This document shows, piece after piece, positions 1-8,850 of a DNA stretch of 64,000 nt. The DNA is taken from positions 1 to 64,000 of the forward strand of contig CAYOPE010000001.1 in assembly GCA_964405805.1 (NCBI GenBank). Direction: 5' to 3'. Under the pieces are notes generated by a model. The model searched no databases. It was not told where the DNA came from and saw only the letters and a list, made by a program, of their open reading frames with translations. A program made the translations under genes and the position numbers. This DNA comes from CAYOPE01 sp964405805. Lineage in GTDB: Bacteria > Patescibacteriota > Doudnabacteria > UBA920 > O2-02-FULL-48-8. How positions within the stretch are numbered: the first letter of the stretch is position 1; each line of letters begins with the position of its first letter.

Positions 1-28
1 CTCTTAATCTCCCCCTTAAAAGGGGGAG
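1..28. repeat. Palindromic repeat inside uvrC
   Basis: CTCCCCC and GGGGGAG form a hairpin around TTAAAA, preceded by CTCTTAAT. The same unit occurs at 2842-2878, and in variant form at 31441-31473 and 62900-62943. Here it is translated as part of uvrC. Confidence 0.8.
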
Positions 29-985
29 AAATTCAATTTTCCCAGGCAACAGCACTTCCCTTGGCCAGCTAGATGCTTCGAGATAATACTTGGGCAAAAA
101 TTCTCCGAAGATTTCCTCTGCTGTAGTGCCTTTGGTGTTGTCTAGGATAAAATTTTCTTTACGGATGAGCTTGCCTTCACGAATGATAAACAAATTGATA
201 ACTGCGACGCCATCCTGATAGAGGGAAAACACATCCTGGTCGACTTTTTTCGGATAAATGACTTTTTGGCGCTCAAGAACTCGGTTGAGGGCGAAAATTT
301 GGTCGCGAATTTTTGCCGCTTTCTCGAATTTCCGCGCGCCGGCAAAAATTCGCATCTGAGCTTGGAGTTCTTTTAGGACTTCACTTTGTTTTCCCTCGAG
401 AAATTGCATGATTTTGCCAATATAATTTTTACGATACTCTTCAAGTGAGATTTTACCAAAACAAACACCAGGACATTTGCCGATGTGGTAGTAAAAGCAT
501 GGCTTACTAGAAACTTTGCTGTTGGCACAGTATGGAAAAATTTTGCGTACCAGGCGGAGAGTATTTTTAATTTCTAAACCAGAAGTGTAAGGGCCGAAGT
601 AACGTGCCGTTCTGTCATTTGGCTTTCTGTCGTATTCGATAGTCGGGATTTCGTCCCTGATATTGATCTTGAGAAACAGATAGTTTTTGTCATCACGAAG
701 TAGAATGTTGTATTTGGGTTTGAACTGTTTGATGAAGTTGTTTTCTAAGATCAGACTCTCGGTTTCGTTATCCGTAACTGTGTAGTCGAGATCTGCGATT
801 TGTGGCAGCATTATCTGGATACGTGGCCTGTACGGCTCTGCGTCTTTTTTAAAATAAGAACTCACGCGGTGGCGCAGGTTCACGGCCTTACCCACGTACA
901 AAACCAAACCCTGAGAGTCTTTAAAAACATACACCCCAGGTTTCTGTGGCAGATCGCGAAGTTTTTGCGCTAGCTGTTTTTGCAT
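1..985 (-). CDS. uvrC: UvrC, excinuclease ABC subunit C (5' part, runs off the window)
   Basis: UvrC makes the dual incisions of nucleotide excision repair after UvrAB has found the lesion. Only the first 328 residues are here; the frame stays open to base 1. The GIY-YIG nuclease domain is at the N-terminus (GVY at 17-19, YVG at 30-32). A four-cysteine cluster in the middle (around residues 153-176, ending CPGVC) resembles the UvrC iron-sulfur ligands, and a UVR (UvrB-binding) helix pair follows at about 200-235. The ATG at 985 follows a TATAAT box by only about seven bases, so the mRNA may be leaderless. The last visible codons (1-28) come from a palindromic repeat inserted in frame. uvrA lies 1.9 kb away on the other strand. 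Confidence 0.93.
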   Translation of the reverse strand, partial: MQKQLAQKLRDLPQKPGVYVFKDSQGLVLYVGKAVNLRHRVSSYFKKDAEPYRPRIQIMLPQIADLDYTVTDNETESLILENNFIKQFKPKYNILLRDDKNYLFLKINIRDEIPTIEYDRKPNDRTARYFGPYTSGLEIKNTLRLVRKIFPYCANSKVSSKPCFYYHIGKCPGVCFGKISLEEYRKNYIGKIMQFLEGKQSEVLKELQAQMRIFAGARKFEKAAKIRDQIFALNRVLERQKVIYPKKVDQDVFSLYQDGVAVINLFIIREGKLIRKENFILDNTKGTTAEEIFGEFLPKYYLEASSWPREVLLPGKIEFLPLLRGRLR

Positions 986-991
986 AAAAGT

Positions 992-997
992 ATTATA
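992..997 (-). promoter_or_regulatory. -10 box of uvrC
   Basis: TATAAT on the minus strand, about seven bases upstream of the uvrC ATG. This places the predicted transcript start at or next to the start codon, suggesting leaderless initiation. No clear -35 box was found. Confidence 0.45.
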
Positions 998-1040
998 CTT
1001 TAACCCACTTGAGTTGTCTCGATTTGTGAAGGAGGATGAA

Positions 1041-1334
1041 ATGGCGCGTCGTCAGCAATTCGCTCGAATCCTCGGCAATACGCTCAGAGTCATAACTGTA
1101 CCCACTGTGCTGCCCATTGGTATTCTCGGTGGACTTTATCTGGGAATATGGATTTTCATCGCCGGCATTTTTACCTGCGGGGCTGCTTGGGTCCTAGGGG
1201 TCGTCTTGATCGAAATCGGTTTGCCTTTGGTTGTGTTTTTGGCGTTCGATCTTCCCATGCTTGTGGCATGTCTGATATTTTGGGTGAAACCCACACAACT
1301 ATTTGTAGAAACCTTCGAATTTGACCCGAACTGA
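1041..1334 (+). CDS. Small two-helix membrane protein, unknown function
   Basis: 97 residues. The start was chosen at ATG 1041 because AAGGAGG (1029-1035) sits just upstream; an in-frame TTG at 1014 has no such site. Two long hydrophobic stretches (about 18-40 and 52-85) predict a membrane hairpin, flanked by a basic N-terminus (MARRQQ) and an acidic tail. It is not recognised as a known family. It ends in a strong terminator of a type also found after the next two genes, suggesting a stand-alone transcription unit. Confidence 0.6.
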   Translation: MARRQQFARILGNTLRVITVPTVLPIGILGGLYLGIWIFIAGIFTCGAAWVLGVVLIEIGLPLVVFLAFDLPMLVACLIFWVKPTQLFVETFEFDPN

Positions 1335-1346
1335 AAGACCCTATCC

Positions 1347-1387
1347 CACCCGGCCCAAGGTCACCCCTTGCGCCGGTGCTTTTTTTG
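1347..1387 (+). terminator. Intrinsic terminator, copy 1 of 3
   Basis: CCGGCCCAAGG pairs with CCTTGCGCCGG, followed by seven T. The same stem and almost the same loop recur at 2269 and 2713. Confidence 0.85.
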
Positions 1388-1424
1388 TTTTATGATTTGA
1401 AGTCAAGACGAACGGAGGATAGCG

Positions 1425-2258
1425 ATGAAACGAGCGCTGGTGATGGGAGCTGGCATGCTGCGAGCGGGCTTTGACGCAGGCGTGTCCATGACTTTGGCTC
1501 GCCATTTTCCGAAAGGCTTCTTTCAGAAGATTTTTGTCTGTTCCGGCTCCGTGTTTAACGCTGGCTTTGTGGCTGCTGGTCAGCCGGATCCGATCGAGAA
1601 CGTCTGGCGACACCTGGTGGATCGTGGTCAGCTAGTGAGCTGGCGCAAGCTCCTCCAGGGCCGGAAGTACCTCGACCTCGACGGGTTGATCCAGCATTTC
1701 GTATCCGGTCCGAATCGAATGGACCCGGGTCTGCTGTTTGGCGAGCCCTTCACAGAAGTAGTCTGTGTGCTTACGGACTACGACACTGGCCGCGCAGTCT
1801 ACGCGCCGCTGACTCGAAGCAACCAATGGTACGTTTGCCGAGCCACGTGCGCGGTGCCGCTGATGTACGGCCCAGTGTTTGTGCCAGGCTATGGACTCAT
1901 GATCGACGGCGGACTGGTAGATCTTTTGCCAGTTCGTAAAGCTCTCGCCGGGGATTTCGACGAGGTCTGGGTGGTGAACAATCGACCGCCAAACCACAAA
2001 GTGAAGCGGACCGAGGGTGTGGCTTACAAAGCCATGACCATGTCTCTGCCACCTCATCTTCGTGATCTCTTTCACCGACTGGACGAGCAGTGGGCAGAGA
2101 CGCAGAAACTCTTCGCCGATCCGCGAGTCAAGCTGATCCAGTCACCTGGCAAGGTTCAATTTCGAAGCCCGGCTGATGACGATCACGATCGGCTCAACCG
2201 TCTGATTGATTCCGGCGTGGAAGAATGCCGGCAGTTCATCGCTTCGCTTCGCTTGTGA
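1425..2258 (+). CDS. Patatin-like phospholipase with altered nucleophile elbow
   Basis: 277 residues, normal for a small bacterial patatin-like acyl hydrolase, which would cleave lipid acyl chains with a Ser-Asp dyad. Visible landmarks are the N-terminal oxyanion-hole type motif GAGMLRAGF (8-16), a serine at position 40 in the elbow, and the dyad aspartate in DGG (161-163). The elbow reads VCSGS, whereas the family has GxSxG, so both glycines are replaced and activity is uncertain. There is no signal peptide, so it is probably cytoplasmic. SD GGAGG lies before ATG 1425. Monocistronic, between two matching terminators and GC-richer than the core genes, so possibly acquired. Confidence 0.8.
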   Translation: MKRALVMGAGMLRAGFDAGVSMTLARHFPKGFFQKIFVCSGSVFNAGFVAAGQPDPIENVWRHLVDRGQLVSWRKLLQGRKYLDLDGLIQHFVSGPNRMDPGLLFGEPFTEVVCVLTDYDTGRAVYAPLTRSNQWYVCRATCAVPLMYGPVFVPGYGLMIDGGLVDLLPVRKALAGDFDEVWVVNNRPPNHKVKRTEGVAYKAMTMSLPPHLRDLFHRLDEQWAETQKLFADPRVKLIQSPGKVQFRSPADDDHDRLNRLIDSGVEECRQFIASLRL

Positions 2259-2268
2259 GCTTTGTGAC

Positions 2269-2306
2269 CCGGCGTGAGGGTATCCCTCTTGCGCCGGTAT
2301 TTTTAT
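2269..2306 (+). terminator. Intrinsic terminator, copy 2 of 3
   Basis: CCGGCGTGAGGG pairs with CCCTCTTGCGCCGG, then an interrupted T run. Related in sequence to the terminators at 1347 and 2713. Confidence 0.75.
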
Positions 2307-2353
2307 TTTTTGCTATAATTCAACTTATCTAAAACGCCAAGCGGAGGAAGATG

Positions 2354-2698
2354 ATGGCTATTTTTCTCTATTACGAGCCTGACCCAGATCTTCGAACAGA
2401 AGTCGAAGCCGGCCTTCAAGCCATGGGCCACCGTGGCGACGCTTTTGGGGATATCGTTCTGTTGGCTGCTTATCAGGGCGCGCCGAACTTCGTCCTGCTT
2501 TGCAAAGAGGCCTTTCAGAGAAGGCAGGCCTTCAGATCGATTCGTCGGCTGCTGCGTCTCCAACCCAAACCAGAGGTCGTACTGCTGAGCAACGGCCAAC
2601 AGGTCGGCATACCAAGAAGTTTCGAGGAATTGGTATCCGCGCCACTGGTGAGCCATCGCGATACCGAGCAGATTCTCCGGATGGTTCGATTGCTGTGA
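2354..2698 (+). CDS. Hypothetical protein, possibly receiver-like fold
   Basis: 114 residues from ATG 2354 (GGAGG six bases upstream); the adjacent ATG at 2351 is the alternative. An alternation of hydrophobic strands and amphipathic helices (AIFLYYEPD, DIVLLAA, NFVLLC, EVVLLSNGQ) resembles a response-regulator receiver fold, but the phosphoacceptor aspartate and conserved lysine cannot be placed, so this is only an impression. Third member of the row of small genes ending in the shared terminator type. Confidence 0.5.
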   Translation: MAIFLYYEPDPDLRTEVEAGLQAMGHRGDAFGDIVLLAAYQGAPNFVLLCKEAFQRRQAFRSIRRLLRLQPKPEVVLLSNGQQVGIPRSFEELVSAPLVSHRDTEQILRMVRLL

Positions 2699-2712
2699 CT
2701 TTGCCGCTTCTG

Positions 2713-2752
2713 TGCCGGCCCAAGGCTAACCCCTTGCGCCGGCGCTTTTTTT
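2713..2752 (+). terminator. Intrinsic terminator, copy 3 of 3
   Basis: GCCGGCCCAAGG pairs with CCTTGCGCCGGC and is followed by eight T; nearly identical to the copy at 1347. Confidence 0.85.
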
Positions 2753-2841
2753 TATATATACTGTCTGGGCTAATTTTGAGCCGTCCAAACAGGACGGCTG
2801 GGTAGGCATCTTTATTTTTTAAGCTTAAGAGTACATATTAA

Positions 2842-2878
2842 GACCCCCTCTTAATCTCCCCCTTAAAAGGGGGAGGTC
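2842..2878. repeat. Palindromic repeat directly upstream of uvrA
   Basis: GACC at one end and GGTC at the other bracket a CTCCCCC/GGGGGAG hairpin; same unit as at 1-28. Its 3' end (GGGGGAGGT) is also the only Shine-Dalgarno-like sequence before the uvrA start. Confidence 0.8.
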
Positions 2879-2887
2879 CTGAATTCC

Positions 2888-5728
2888 ATGTCCGATAAAA
2901 TAGTCATACGCGGGGCGCGGGTACACAATTTGAAAAATATCAATCTCGATATTCCGAGAAACAAACTTGTGGTCATCACGGGTCTTTCGGGTTCGGGTAA
3001 ATCTTCTCTCGCCTTTGACACTATATATGCAGAAGGGCAGAGACGCTATGTCGAATCTCTGTCTGCTTACGCGCGACAATTTCTGGGCCTGATGGATAAG
3101 CCAGACGTAGACAAGATCGAAGGATTGTCTCCAGCAATTTCCATTGACCAGAAGTCTGCTTCACACAATCCGCGTTCCACTGTAGGAACTGTCACAGAAA
3201 TTTATGATTACCTCCGTTTGCTTTTCGCGCGTGTCGGAATTCCGCACTGTCCAGTTTGTGGTAAGAAAATTTCTGGCCAATCAGTGACTCAGATGGTGGA
3301 CCAGATCATCAGCTGGCCAGAAGGCACGAAGTTTGTGATCATGGCACCACTTGTGCGTGACCAAAAAGGCGAACACAAGCATCTACTGGAAGAAGCGAAG
3401 AAAACAGGCTACCAGAGAGTGCGCTTTGATGGCACGATTATGGATTTGAGTGAAGCTCTACGACTAAACGTGGACAAAAAAAAGAAACACACGATCGATG
3501 TGGTTGTGGATCGTATTGCTCTCGACAAAGGTGATCGCGCGCGCATTGCTGATTCTCTGGAAACTGCTCTGGATCTGGGGAATGACTCAGTGATAATTCA
3601 GAAAGACGAGAAGGAGGAGATACTTTTGTCCTCGAATTTTGCTTGTCCGGAAGGTCATATGAATTTGCCTGAGCTCAATCCTCGTAATTTTTCTTTCAAC
3701 TCGCCGCACGGCGCCTGTCCTGACTGTACAGGTCTTGGTACTAGACTGGAAGTCAATGCTGAACTCGTGATTCCTAATCCCAAACTGACTTTAGCAGAGG
3801 GCGCGATCAGACCTTGGAGCAAAACAACCTCGAGACTGTCGTGGTATTCTCGCGTGCAGGAAGCTGTGGCGAAAGAATTTGGATTTTCCGTGCACACTCC
3901 TGTGAAAGATTTGCCGAAAAAAGCTCTGGATGCGATTCTCTTCGGCACAGGGGATAAGAAAATCAAGATTCCACACGAGAATGGGTACGAGATGAATACT
4001 ACTTTCGAAGGTGTCATCCCAAATCTCGAACGTCGATACAAAGAAACCGACTCTGACTATATGAGGAGCGAGATCGAGCAGTACATGCGCATCCAGAAGT
4101 GTCCGACTTGTAAGGGCAAAAGACTCAAGCCCGAGTTTTTGGCAGTGACCATTGACGGCAAATCCATTGTCGATGTCTCAAATTTCAGTATTGATGAAGC
4201 TGTAGACTTTACAGAAGCGCTGCCAAAGAAGATGAGTGAGAAAGACATGAAGATCGCGCATCAGATTTTTAAAGAAATTGTCGCGCGCCTGAAATTTTTA
4301 CTCGATGTGGGACTTAATTACCTGACTTTGGACAGAACTGCTGACACTTTGTCAGGCGGAGAAGCGCAACGTATCAGATTGGCTACACAAATTGGCTCAG
4401 GCCTGACTGGCGTTCTATATATTTTGGACGAACCATCTATTGGTCTTCATCAGCGAGACAACGCACGCTTGCTAAAAACTTTGAAAAATCTTCGCGATCT
4501 CGGAAACACAGTCATTGTCGTGGAGCACGACGAAGAAACTATCTGGGAATCTGATTGGGTGGTAGACATTGGGCCTGGTGCAGGCAAGCACGGTGGCGAA
4601 GTGGTGTCTGAAGGCACGCCAGCACAGGTGGCCAAAGACAAAAATTCCATGACTGGCAAATATTTGGCTGGCACGGAACTGGTCGCTGTACCTCAGACCC
4701 GCAAAAAAGGCAATGGCAAGACTCTGAAAGTCGTGGGCGCCACAGAACATAATCTCAAAAATGTAGATATTGAAATTCCTCTCGGCAAATTCGTCTGTCT
4801 GACCGGAGTTTCGGGTTCTGGTAAGTCCACTCTGCTCAATGAGATCTTGGCCAAAGCCTTGTCTGCATATTTTTATAATGCCAAAGAATCTCCAGGCGAG
4901 CACAAAAAAATTCTCGGCATTGAAAACATTGATAAAGTTATAAATATTGATCAATCACCGATTGGCCGCACTCCGCGGTCCAACCCAGCGACTTACACTG
5001 GTGTCTTTACATATATCCGTGACCTGTTTGCCGCTACCCCGGAGGCGCGCATGCGCGGGTACAAGGCTGGCCGGTTTAGCTTTAATGTCAAAGGCGGCAG
5101 ATGTGAAGTTTGTGGCGGCGATGGTGTGATAAAAATCGAAATGCATTTTTTGCCAGACGTGTACGTGGCTTGTGAAGAATGTAAAGGCAAGCGCTATAAC
5201 AAAGAAGCTCTCGATATCCACTACAAAGGCAAAAATATTTCTGAGGTTCTGGAGATGACAGTGGATGAAGCGCATGTTTTCTTCCGCGCCGTACCCCTCA
5301 TTGCTCGCAAACTCGAAACACTTTCATTAGTTGGATTGGGTTATATGCACCTGGGTCAGCAGGCAACTACTCTCTCTGGCGGAGAAGCGCAGCGTATCAA
5401 GTTAGCAACTGAGCTTGCTCGTGCTTCCACTGGTCGCACACTCTATATTCTCGATGAACCAACAACTGGTTTGCATTTTGATGACGTAAAAAGATTGATG
5501 GGAGTTTTGTCGCGCTTGGTGGAGAAAGGAAACACAGTGCTAGTCATCGAACACAATCTCGATGTCATCAAGTCTGCGGACTGGGTAATTGACCTTGGGC
5601 CTGAAGGTGGCAACAAAGGCGGCGAAGTGGTGGCAGTAGGCACTCCTGAGGAAGTAGCAAAGGTGAAGAGATCTTATACTGGTCAATATTTGGCTAAGGT
5701 TTTAAAGTCATCAAAGATAAAAGCATAA
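2888..5728 (+). CDS. uvrA: UvrA, excinuclease ABC subunit A
   Basis: 946 residues, full length. UvrA is the dimeric ABC-type ATPase that scans DNA for bulky damage and loads UvrB. Two nucleotide-binding cassettes are visible: Walker A GLSGSGKS at 32-39 and a second, GVSGSGKS, in the C-terminal half. Each has an LSGGEAQRI signature followed by ILDEP. Zinc-binding cysteine pairs are present (CPEGH..CPDC in the first half, [16 protein letters not shown] in the second). The ATG at 2888 is preceded by a Shine-Dalgarno supplied by the palindromic repeat. Monocistronic; followed by a hairpin. Confidence 0.98.
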   Translation: MSDKIVIRGARVHNLKNINLDIPRNKLVVITGLSGSGKSSLAFDTIYAEGQRRYVESLSAYARQFLGLMDKPDVDKIEGLSPAISIDQKSASHNPRSTVGTVTEIYDYLRLLFARVGIPHCPVCGKKISGQSVTQMVDQIISWPEGTKFVIMAPLVRDQKGEHKHLLEEAKKTGYQRVRFDGTIMDLSEALRLNVDKKKKHTIDVVVDRIALDKGDRARIADSLETALDLGNDSVIIQKDEKEEILLSSNFACPEGHMNLPELNPRNFSFNSPHGACPDCTGLGTRLEVNAELVIPNPKLTLAEGAIRPWSKTTSRLSWYSRVQEAVAKEFGFSVHTPVKDLPKKALDAILFGTGDKKIKIPHENGYEMNTTFEGVIPNLERRYKETDSDYMRSEIEQYMRIQKCPTCKGKRLKPEFLAVTIDGKSIVDVSNFSIDEAVDFTEALPKKMSEKDMKIAHQIFKEIVARLKFLLDVGLNYLTLDRTADTLSGGEAQRIRLATQIGSGLTGVLYILDEPSIGLHQRDNARLLKTLKNLRDLGNTVIVVEHDEETIWESDWVVDIGPGAGKHGGEVVSEGTPAQVAKDKNSMTGKYLAGTELVAVPQTRKKGNGKTLKVVGATEHNLKNVDIEIPLGKFVCLTGVSGSGKSTLLNEILAKALSAYFYNAKESPGEHKKILGIENIDKVINIDQSPIGRTPRSNPATYTGVFTYIRDLFAATPEARMRGYKAGRFSFNVKGGRCEVCGGDGVIKIEMHFLPDVYVACEECKGKRYNKEALDIHYKGKNISEVLEMTVDEAHVFFRAVPLIARKLETLSLVGLGYMHLGQQATTLSGGEAQRIKLATELARASTGRTLYILDEPTTGLHFDDVKRLMGVLSRLVEKGNTVLVIEHNLDVIKSADWVIDLGPEGGNKGGEVVAVGTPEEVAKVKRSYTGQYLAKVLKSSKIKA

Positions 5729-5730
5729 TT

Positions 5731-5769
5731 TTCTGTTGTCACTTTTTTGGCAGCAAAAAAGTGACAGAA
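5731..5769. terminator. Hairpin after uvrA
   Basis: TTCTGT-TGTCACTTTTTT pairs with AAAAAAGTGACAGAA around a short loop. It lies two bases after the uvrA stop and could end transcription from either side. Confidence 0.55.
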
Positions 5770-5775
5770 AAAACT

Positions 5776-5906
5776 GGCGACACGGCAAAAATTATCCAGA
5801 ATTCTTAGCTCGCTTGTTCTCACATGCGGTTCAGAAATTGCCTAATCGGCAATTTTTCACCGCCACTGCTCGCGTCGAATTCTGACAAAATTTTTGCAAG
5901 TGTCGC
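5776..5906. repeat. 131-bp imperfect palindrome (MITE-like)
   Basis: The arm at 5776-5804 (GGCGACACGGCAAAAATT..CAGAATTC) is the imperfect reverse complement of the arm at 5877-5906 (GAATTC..AAATTTTTGC..GTGTCGC). An inner hairpin, AAATTGCC/GGCAATTT, lies at 5835-5855. No reading frame is inside. Confidence 0.6.
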
Positions 5907-5934
5907 GAAGCTCGAAAACCATCTTTATTCAACA

Positions 5935-5968
5935 TTGACAAATGAGCTCAATTTTGTCATTTTAATAT
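5935..5968 (+). promoter_or_regulatory. Candidate promoter and palindromic operator of the pilus operon
   Basis: TTGACA (5935-5940) with TAATAT (5963-5968) as a possible -10, although the 22-base spacing is long. A near-perfect inverted repeat, TGACAAA..TTTTGTCA, centred on GAGCTC (5936-5959), overlaps the -35 region and could bind a regulator. Confidence 0.35.
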
Positions 5969-5986
5969 GACCATTAACCGAACTTT

Positions 5987-7345
5987 GTGTTTGATTTAAG
6001 ACCTCGGAAACCAAATCTAAAGTACTCAGACAAACTGGCGAAAACTTTGAAGCAGCCCGTAGTACCGGCTTTGAAAGAAGACGAAACAACAGAGGTTGTT
6101 CCAGTTGAGCGAGTCAACCAAACTCAGAAAATTGTTGCTGAGAGCAAATTTAAAACTGAATTAGAAAAAGGTGCAAGCCTTTCAATTGTCAATTTGGTTC
6201 AGAGCTTGATTGATCTGGCTTACAGTCTGCATGTTTCAGACATCCACATTGATCCAGAGCTGGATGCAGTGCGCACCAGGTTTCGTATCGATGGCGTGCT
6301 GCAGGATGCTTCCGTTCTTCCAAAAAATATTCATGCCGAAGTCATTAGTCGTATAAAAATTTTGGCAGGCTTGCGCACTGATGAGCATCAGGTCGCGCAG
6401 GATGGCAGATTTCATATTCAGCTGACTTCTGGCTCAGCTGATGTCCGCGTCTCGATTGCACCGACTTATTATGGTGAAAACGCTGTGTTGCGACTGCTTT
6501 CTGATTCAGCAGAAGAATTCACTTTAGAAAGTCTCGGATTTAGCATTCCGAATCAGACGAAGATCATCAATGCCATTCGCAAACCTTATGGCATGATTCT
6601 GGCCACAGGCCCGACAGGTAGTGGTAAGACCACGACTCTCTATACTTTGGTCAAGATGCTGAATACAAAAGAGACCTCCATCATCACGGTGGAAGATCCG
6701 ATCGAGTATGCCATCTCTGGCATCAATCAGATAGGCGTGAATAACCGCACTGGTCTAACTTTTGCCAATGGCCTGCGCTCGATTTTGCGTCAGGATCCGA
6801 ATATAATTATGGTAGGGGAAATTCGTGACGCGGAAACTGCGGGGATTGCGGTAAATACGGCGCTCACTGGCCACTTATTGCTCTCGACTTTGCATACTAA
6901 CGATGCAGCCACGACTTTGCCCAGACTCCTGGACATGAAAATCGAACCATACTTGATTGCCTCTACTGTAAATGTGGCAATCGGCCAGCGACTAGTGCGC
7001 AAAATTTGCGAGCACTGCAAGCTACGCAAAAAATTGACCACCACTGAATCGCGAAGCTTTGCCGAAGTCCTGCCCATGAAAAAATTTCCAGCCAATGTCA
7101 TGGTTTATCAGGGCCAAGGCTGCGAAGAATGTAATTTTTCCGGCTACAGAGGACGAATCGGCATTCACGAAGTGCTGGTGGTGGACAATCCGATTCGTGA
7201 AGCAGTGCTACGTAAAGCTTCTTCTGCAGAACTACGCGATATCGCGATTAGTTCTGGTATGACGACTATGGTCGAGGATGGCTTGGAAAAAGTTTTTAAG
7301 GGTGTGACTACGATTGCCGAAATTTTAAGAATGCTTCATGAATAG
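5987..7345 (+). CDS. pilB: Type IV pilus assembly ATPase, PilB/GspE family
   Basis: 452 residues from a GTG start. It is the hexameric cytoplasmic motor that drives pilin polymerisation. Walker A GPTGSGKTTT begins at residue 208, followed by Asp and His boxes (TVEDPIEY, MVGEIRDAETA, LSTLHTNDA). Two CxxC pairs near the C-terminus (CEHC, CEEC) match the zinc site of GspE/PilB and argue against PilT. The usual large N-terminal MshEN domain is missing, giving a protein about 100 residues shorter than typical. First gene of the operon; its last eight bases overlap pilC. Confidence 0.93.
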   Translation: MFDLRPRKPNLKYSDKLAKTLKQPVVPALKEDETTEVVPVERVNQTQKIVAESKFKTELEKGASLSIVNLVQSLIDLAYSLHVSDIHIDPELDAVRTRFRIDGVLQDASVLPKNIHAEVISRIKILAGLRTDEHQVAQDGRFHIQLTSGSADVRVSIAPTYYGENAVLRLLSDSAEEFTLESLGFSIPNQTKIINAIRKPYGMILATGPTGSGKTTTLYTLVKMLNTKETSIITVEDPIEYAISGINQIGVNNRTGLTFANGLRSILRQDPNIIMVGEIRDAETAGIAVNTALTGHLLLSTLHTNDAATTLPRLLDMKIEPYLIASTVNVAIGQRLVRKICEHCKLRKKLTTTESRSFAEVLPMKKFPANVMVYQGQGCEECNFSGYRGRIGIHEVLVVDNPIREAVLRKASSAELRDIAISSGMTTMVEDGLEKVFKGVTTIAEILRMLHE

Positions 7346-8384
7346 AATTACGCTGAAAGATCAGATAATTTTTGTTAAGCGCTTAGCTTTGATTGTCCGA
7401 TCCGGAACCCCGCTCCTGCAAGGCTTGCAAATGCTCAACAGTCAAGCCGGCTCGAAAAAAATGGGCAAAATTTTGCCGCAAGTAATATATGATGTGGAGC
7501 ATGGACAATATTTGGCAGTTGCGTTGGGCAGATTTAGAAAAATTTTCGGTGAATTTGCTATTAACATCATTGAAATCGGTGAAGTTTCAGGGACACTGCC
7601 GGAAAATCTGGATTATCTGGCAGAAGAACTCAAAAAGAAACAAACTTTGCGCCGCAAAGTCATCGGCGCTATGGTTTATCCGGTATTCATGGTCATTTCG
7701 ACTTTTGGCGTCACGATTTTATTGACGATTTATTTGTTTCCGAAAATTTTACCAATTTTTAAGAGTGTGAATTTCAGTTTGCCCATTACTACACGTCTCC
7801 TGATTTTTATCAGCACCCTACTGATCAATCACGGCACGCTTTTTTTGATTCTGGCCATGCTTTTAGTCATCGTTTTTCTGCTGCTCATGAGAATTCCGCC
7901 TGTGAAATATTTGTATCAGAGAATTATGCTTTCTGTACCAGTGCTCGGTAACCTCGTTCAGACTTATAACCTGGCCAATATTTGTCGCACCCTCGGTCTG
8001 CTGCTAAAAAGTAATGTCGCGATCGTGCGCACGACCAAAATTACTTCACGCACGACCAATAATTTGGTTTATCAAACTCATTTGGGCGAGATAGCGGAGA
8101 CACTTACTAAAGGCGGCCAGATTTCTGACTATATTCAAATGCATACACAGGTATTTCCGACGATTCTCACGCAAATGGTGACTATTGGTGAGCGCACAGG
8201 AAACCTCAGTCACACTTTTTTGTACCTGGCCGACATGTATGAAGCTGAAGTGGATGAAACCACGAAAAATTTGTCCACGATTTTAGAGCCTATACTTCTG
8301 GTCCTCATGGGACTTATGGTAGGCTTTGTGGCGATTTCTATAATTACACCGATTTATGGCCTCACGCAGAGACTACACCCGTAA
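7338..8384 (+). CDS. pilC: Type IV pilus inner-membrane platform protein, PilC/GspF family
   Basis: 348 residues with two tandem GspF-type domains (about 8-130 and 205-330) and three membrane spans near 115-140, 155-185 and 315-340. It is the membrane platform that couples the PilB motor to the growing pilus. It overlaps pilB by 8 bases, and the next pilin gene begins inside its 3' end, so translation is probably coupled. Slightly shorter than the usual 400 residues. Confidence 0.92.
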   Translation: MNRITLKDQIIFVKRLALIVRSGTPLLQGLQMLNSQAGSKKMGKILPQVIYDVEHGQYLAVALGRFRKIFGEFAINIIEIGEVSGTLPENLDYLAEELKKKQTLRRKVIGAMVYPVFMVISTFGVTILLTIYLFPKILPIFKSVNFSLPITTRLLIFISTLLINHGTLFLILAMLLVIVFLLLMRIPPVKYLYQRIMLSVPVLGNLVQTYNLANICRTLGLLLKSNVAIVRTTKITSRTTNNLVYQTHLGEIAETLTKGGQISDYIQMHTQVFPTILTQMVTIGERTGNLSHTFLYLADMYEAEVDETTKNLSTILEPILLVLMGLMVGFVAISIITPIYGLTQRLHP

Positions 8385-8850
8385 AAATGCAAATGGATTC
8401 ACATTAGTTGAAGTCCTGATTAGCATAGGAATTTTGGGTTTGATTGCCGGTCTCGGTCTTTTTATTAGTTTTGATGTGTATCGACATGGCACTTTCCACT
8501 CTGAACAAGGCGAGATTGTCAGCATTTTACAAAAAGCCAGAAGTCAGTCCATAAATAATATTGATCAAGTAAGACACGGGGTGCATTTTCAATCCAATCC
8601 TTTAACTTACATTTTATTTGAATGCCCGTCAGGCACTCCACAATGCTCAAGCTATACTGCAAGTAGTTCAGATGTCTCTGTGACTGCTTCCAATAACGTT
8701 TCTGTCACCAGTACTTTGCCCATGGATATAATTTTTTCGCAGCTAAGTGGGGATTGTATCAGCTGCGTGAGCGCGCAAACCCTAACTGTGAACAATGGGC
8801 CGAGCACCAACAGCATTACTATTAACAGCGAAGGGCGGATTGATGATTAG
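8356..8850 (+). CDS. Minor pilin / pseudopilin
   Basis: 164 residues. A short basic leader ends in glycine 14, followed by FTLVEVLISIGILGL, the class III prepilin cleavage site (G|F, Glu at +5) and hydrophobic helix. The start overlaps pilC by 29 bases. The globular part is rich in Ser, Thr and Cys (two CxxC-like pairs), as in minor pilins of the GspH/FimT type. Probably part of the initiation complex at the pilus tip. Confidence 0.8.
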   Translation: MASRRDYTRKNANGFTLVEVLISIGILGLIAGLGLFISFDVYRHGTFHSEQGEIVSILQKARSQSINNIDQVRHGVHFQSNPLTYILFECPSGTPQCSSYTASSSDVSVTASNNVSVTSTLPMDIIFSQLSGDCISCVSAQTLTVNNGPSTNSITINSEGRIDD

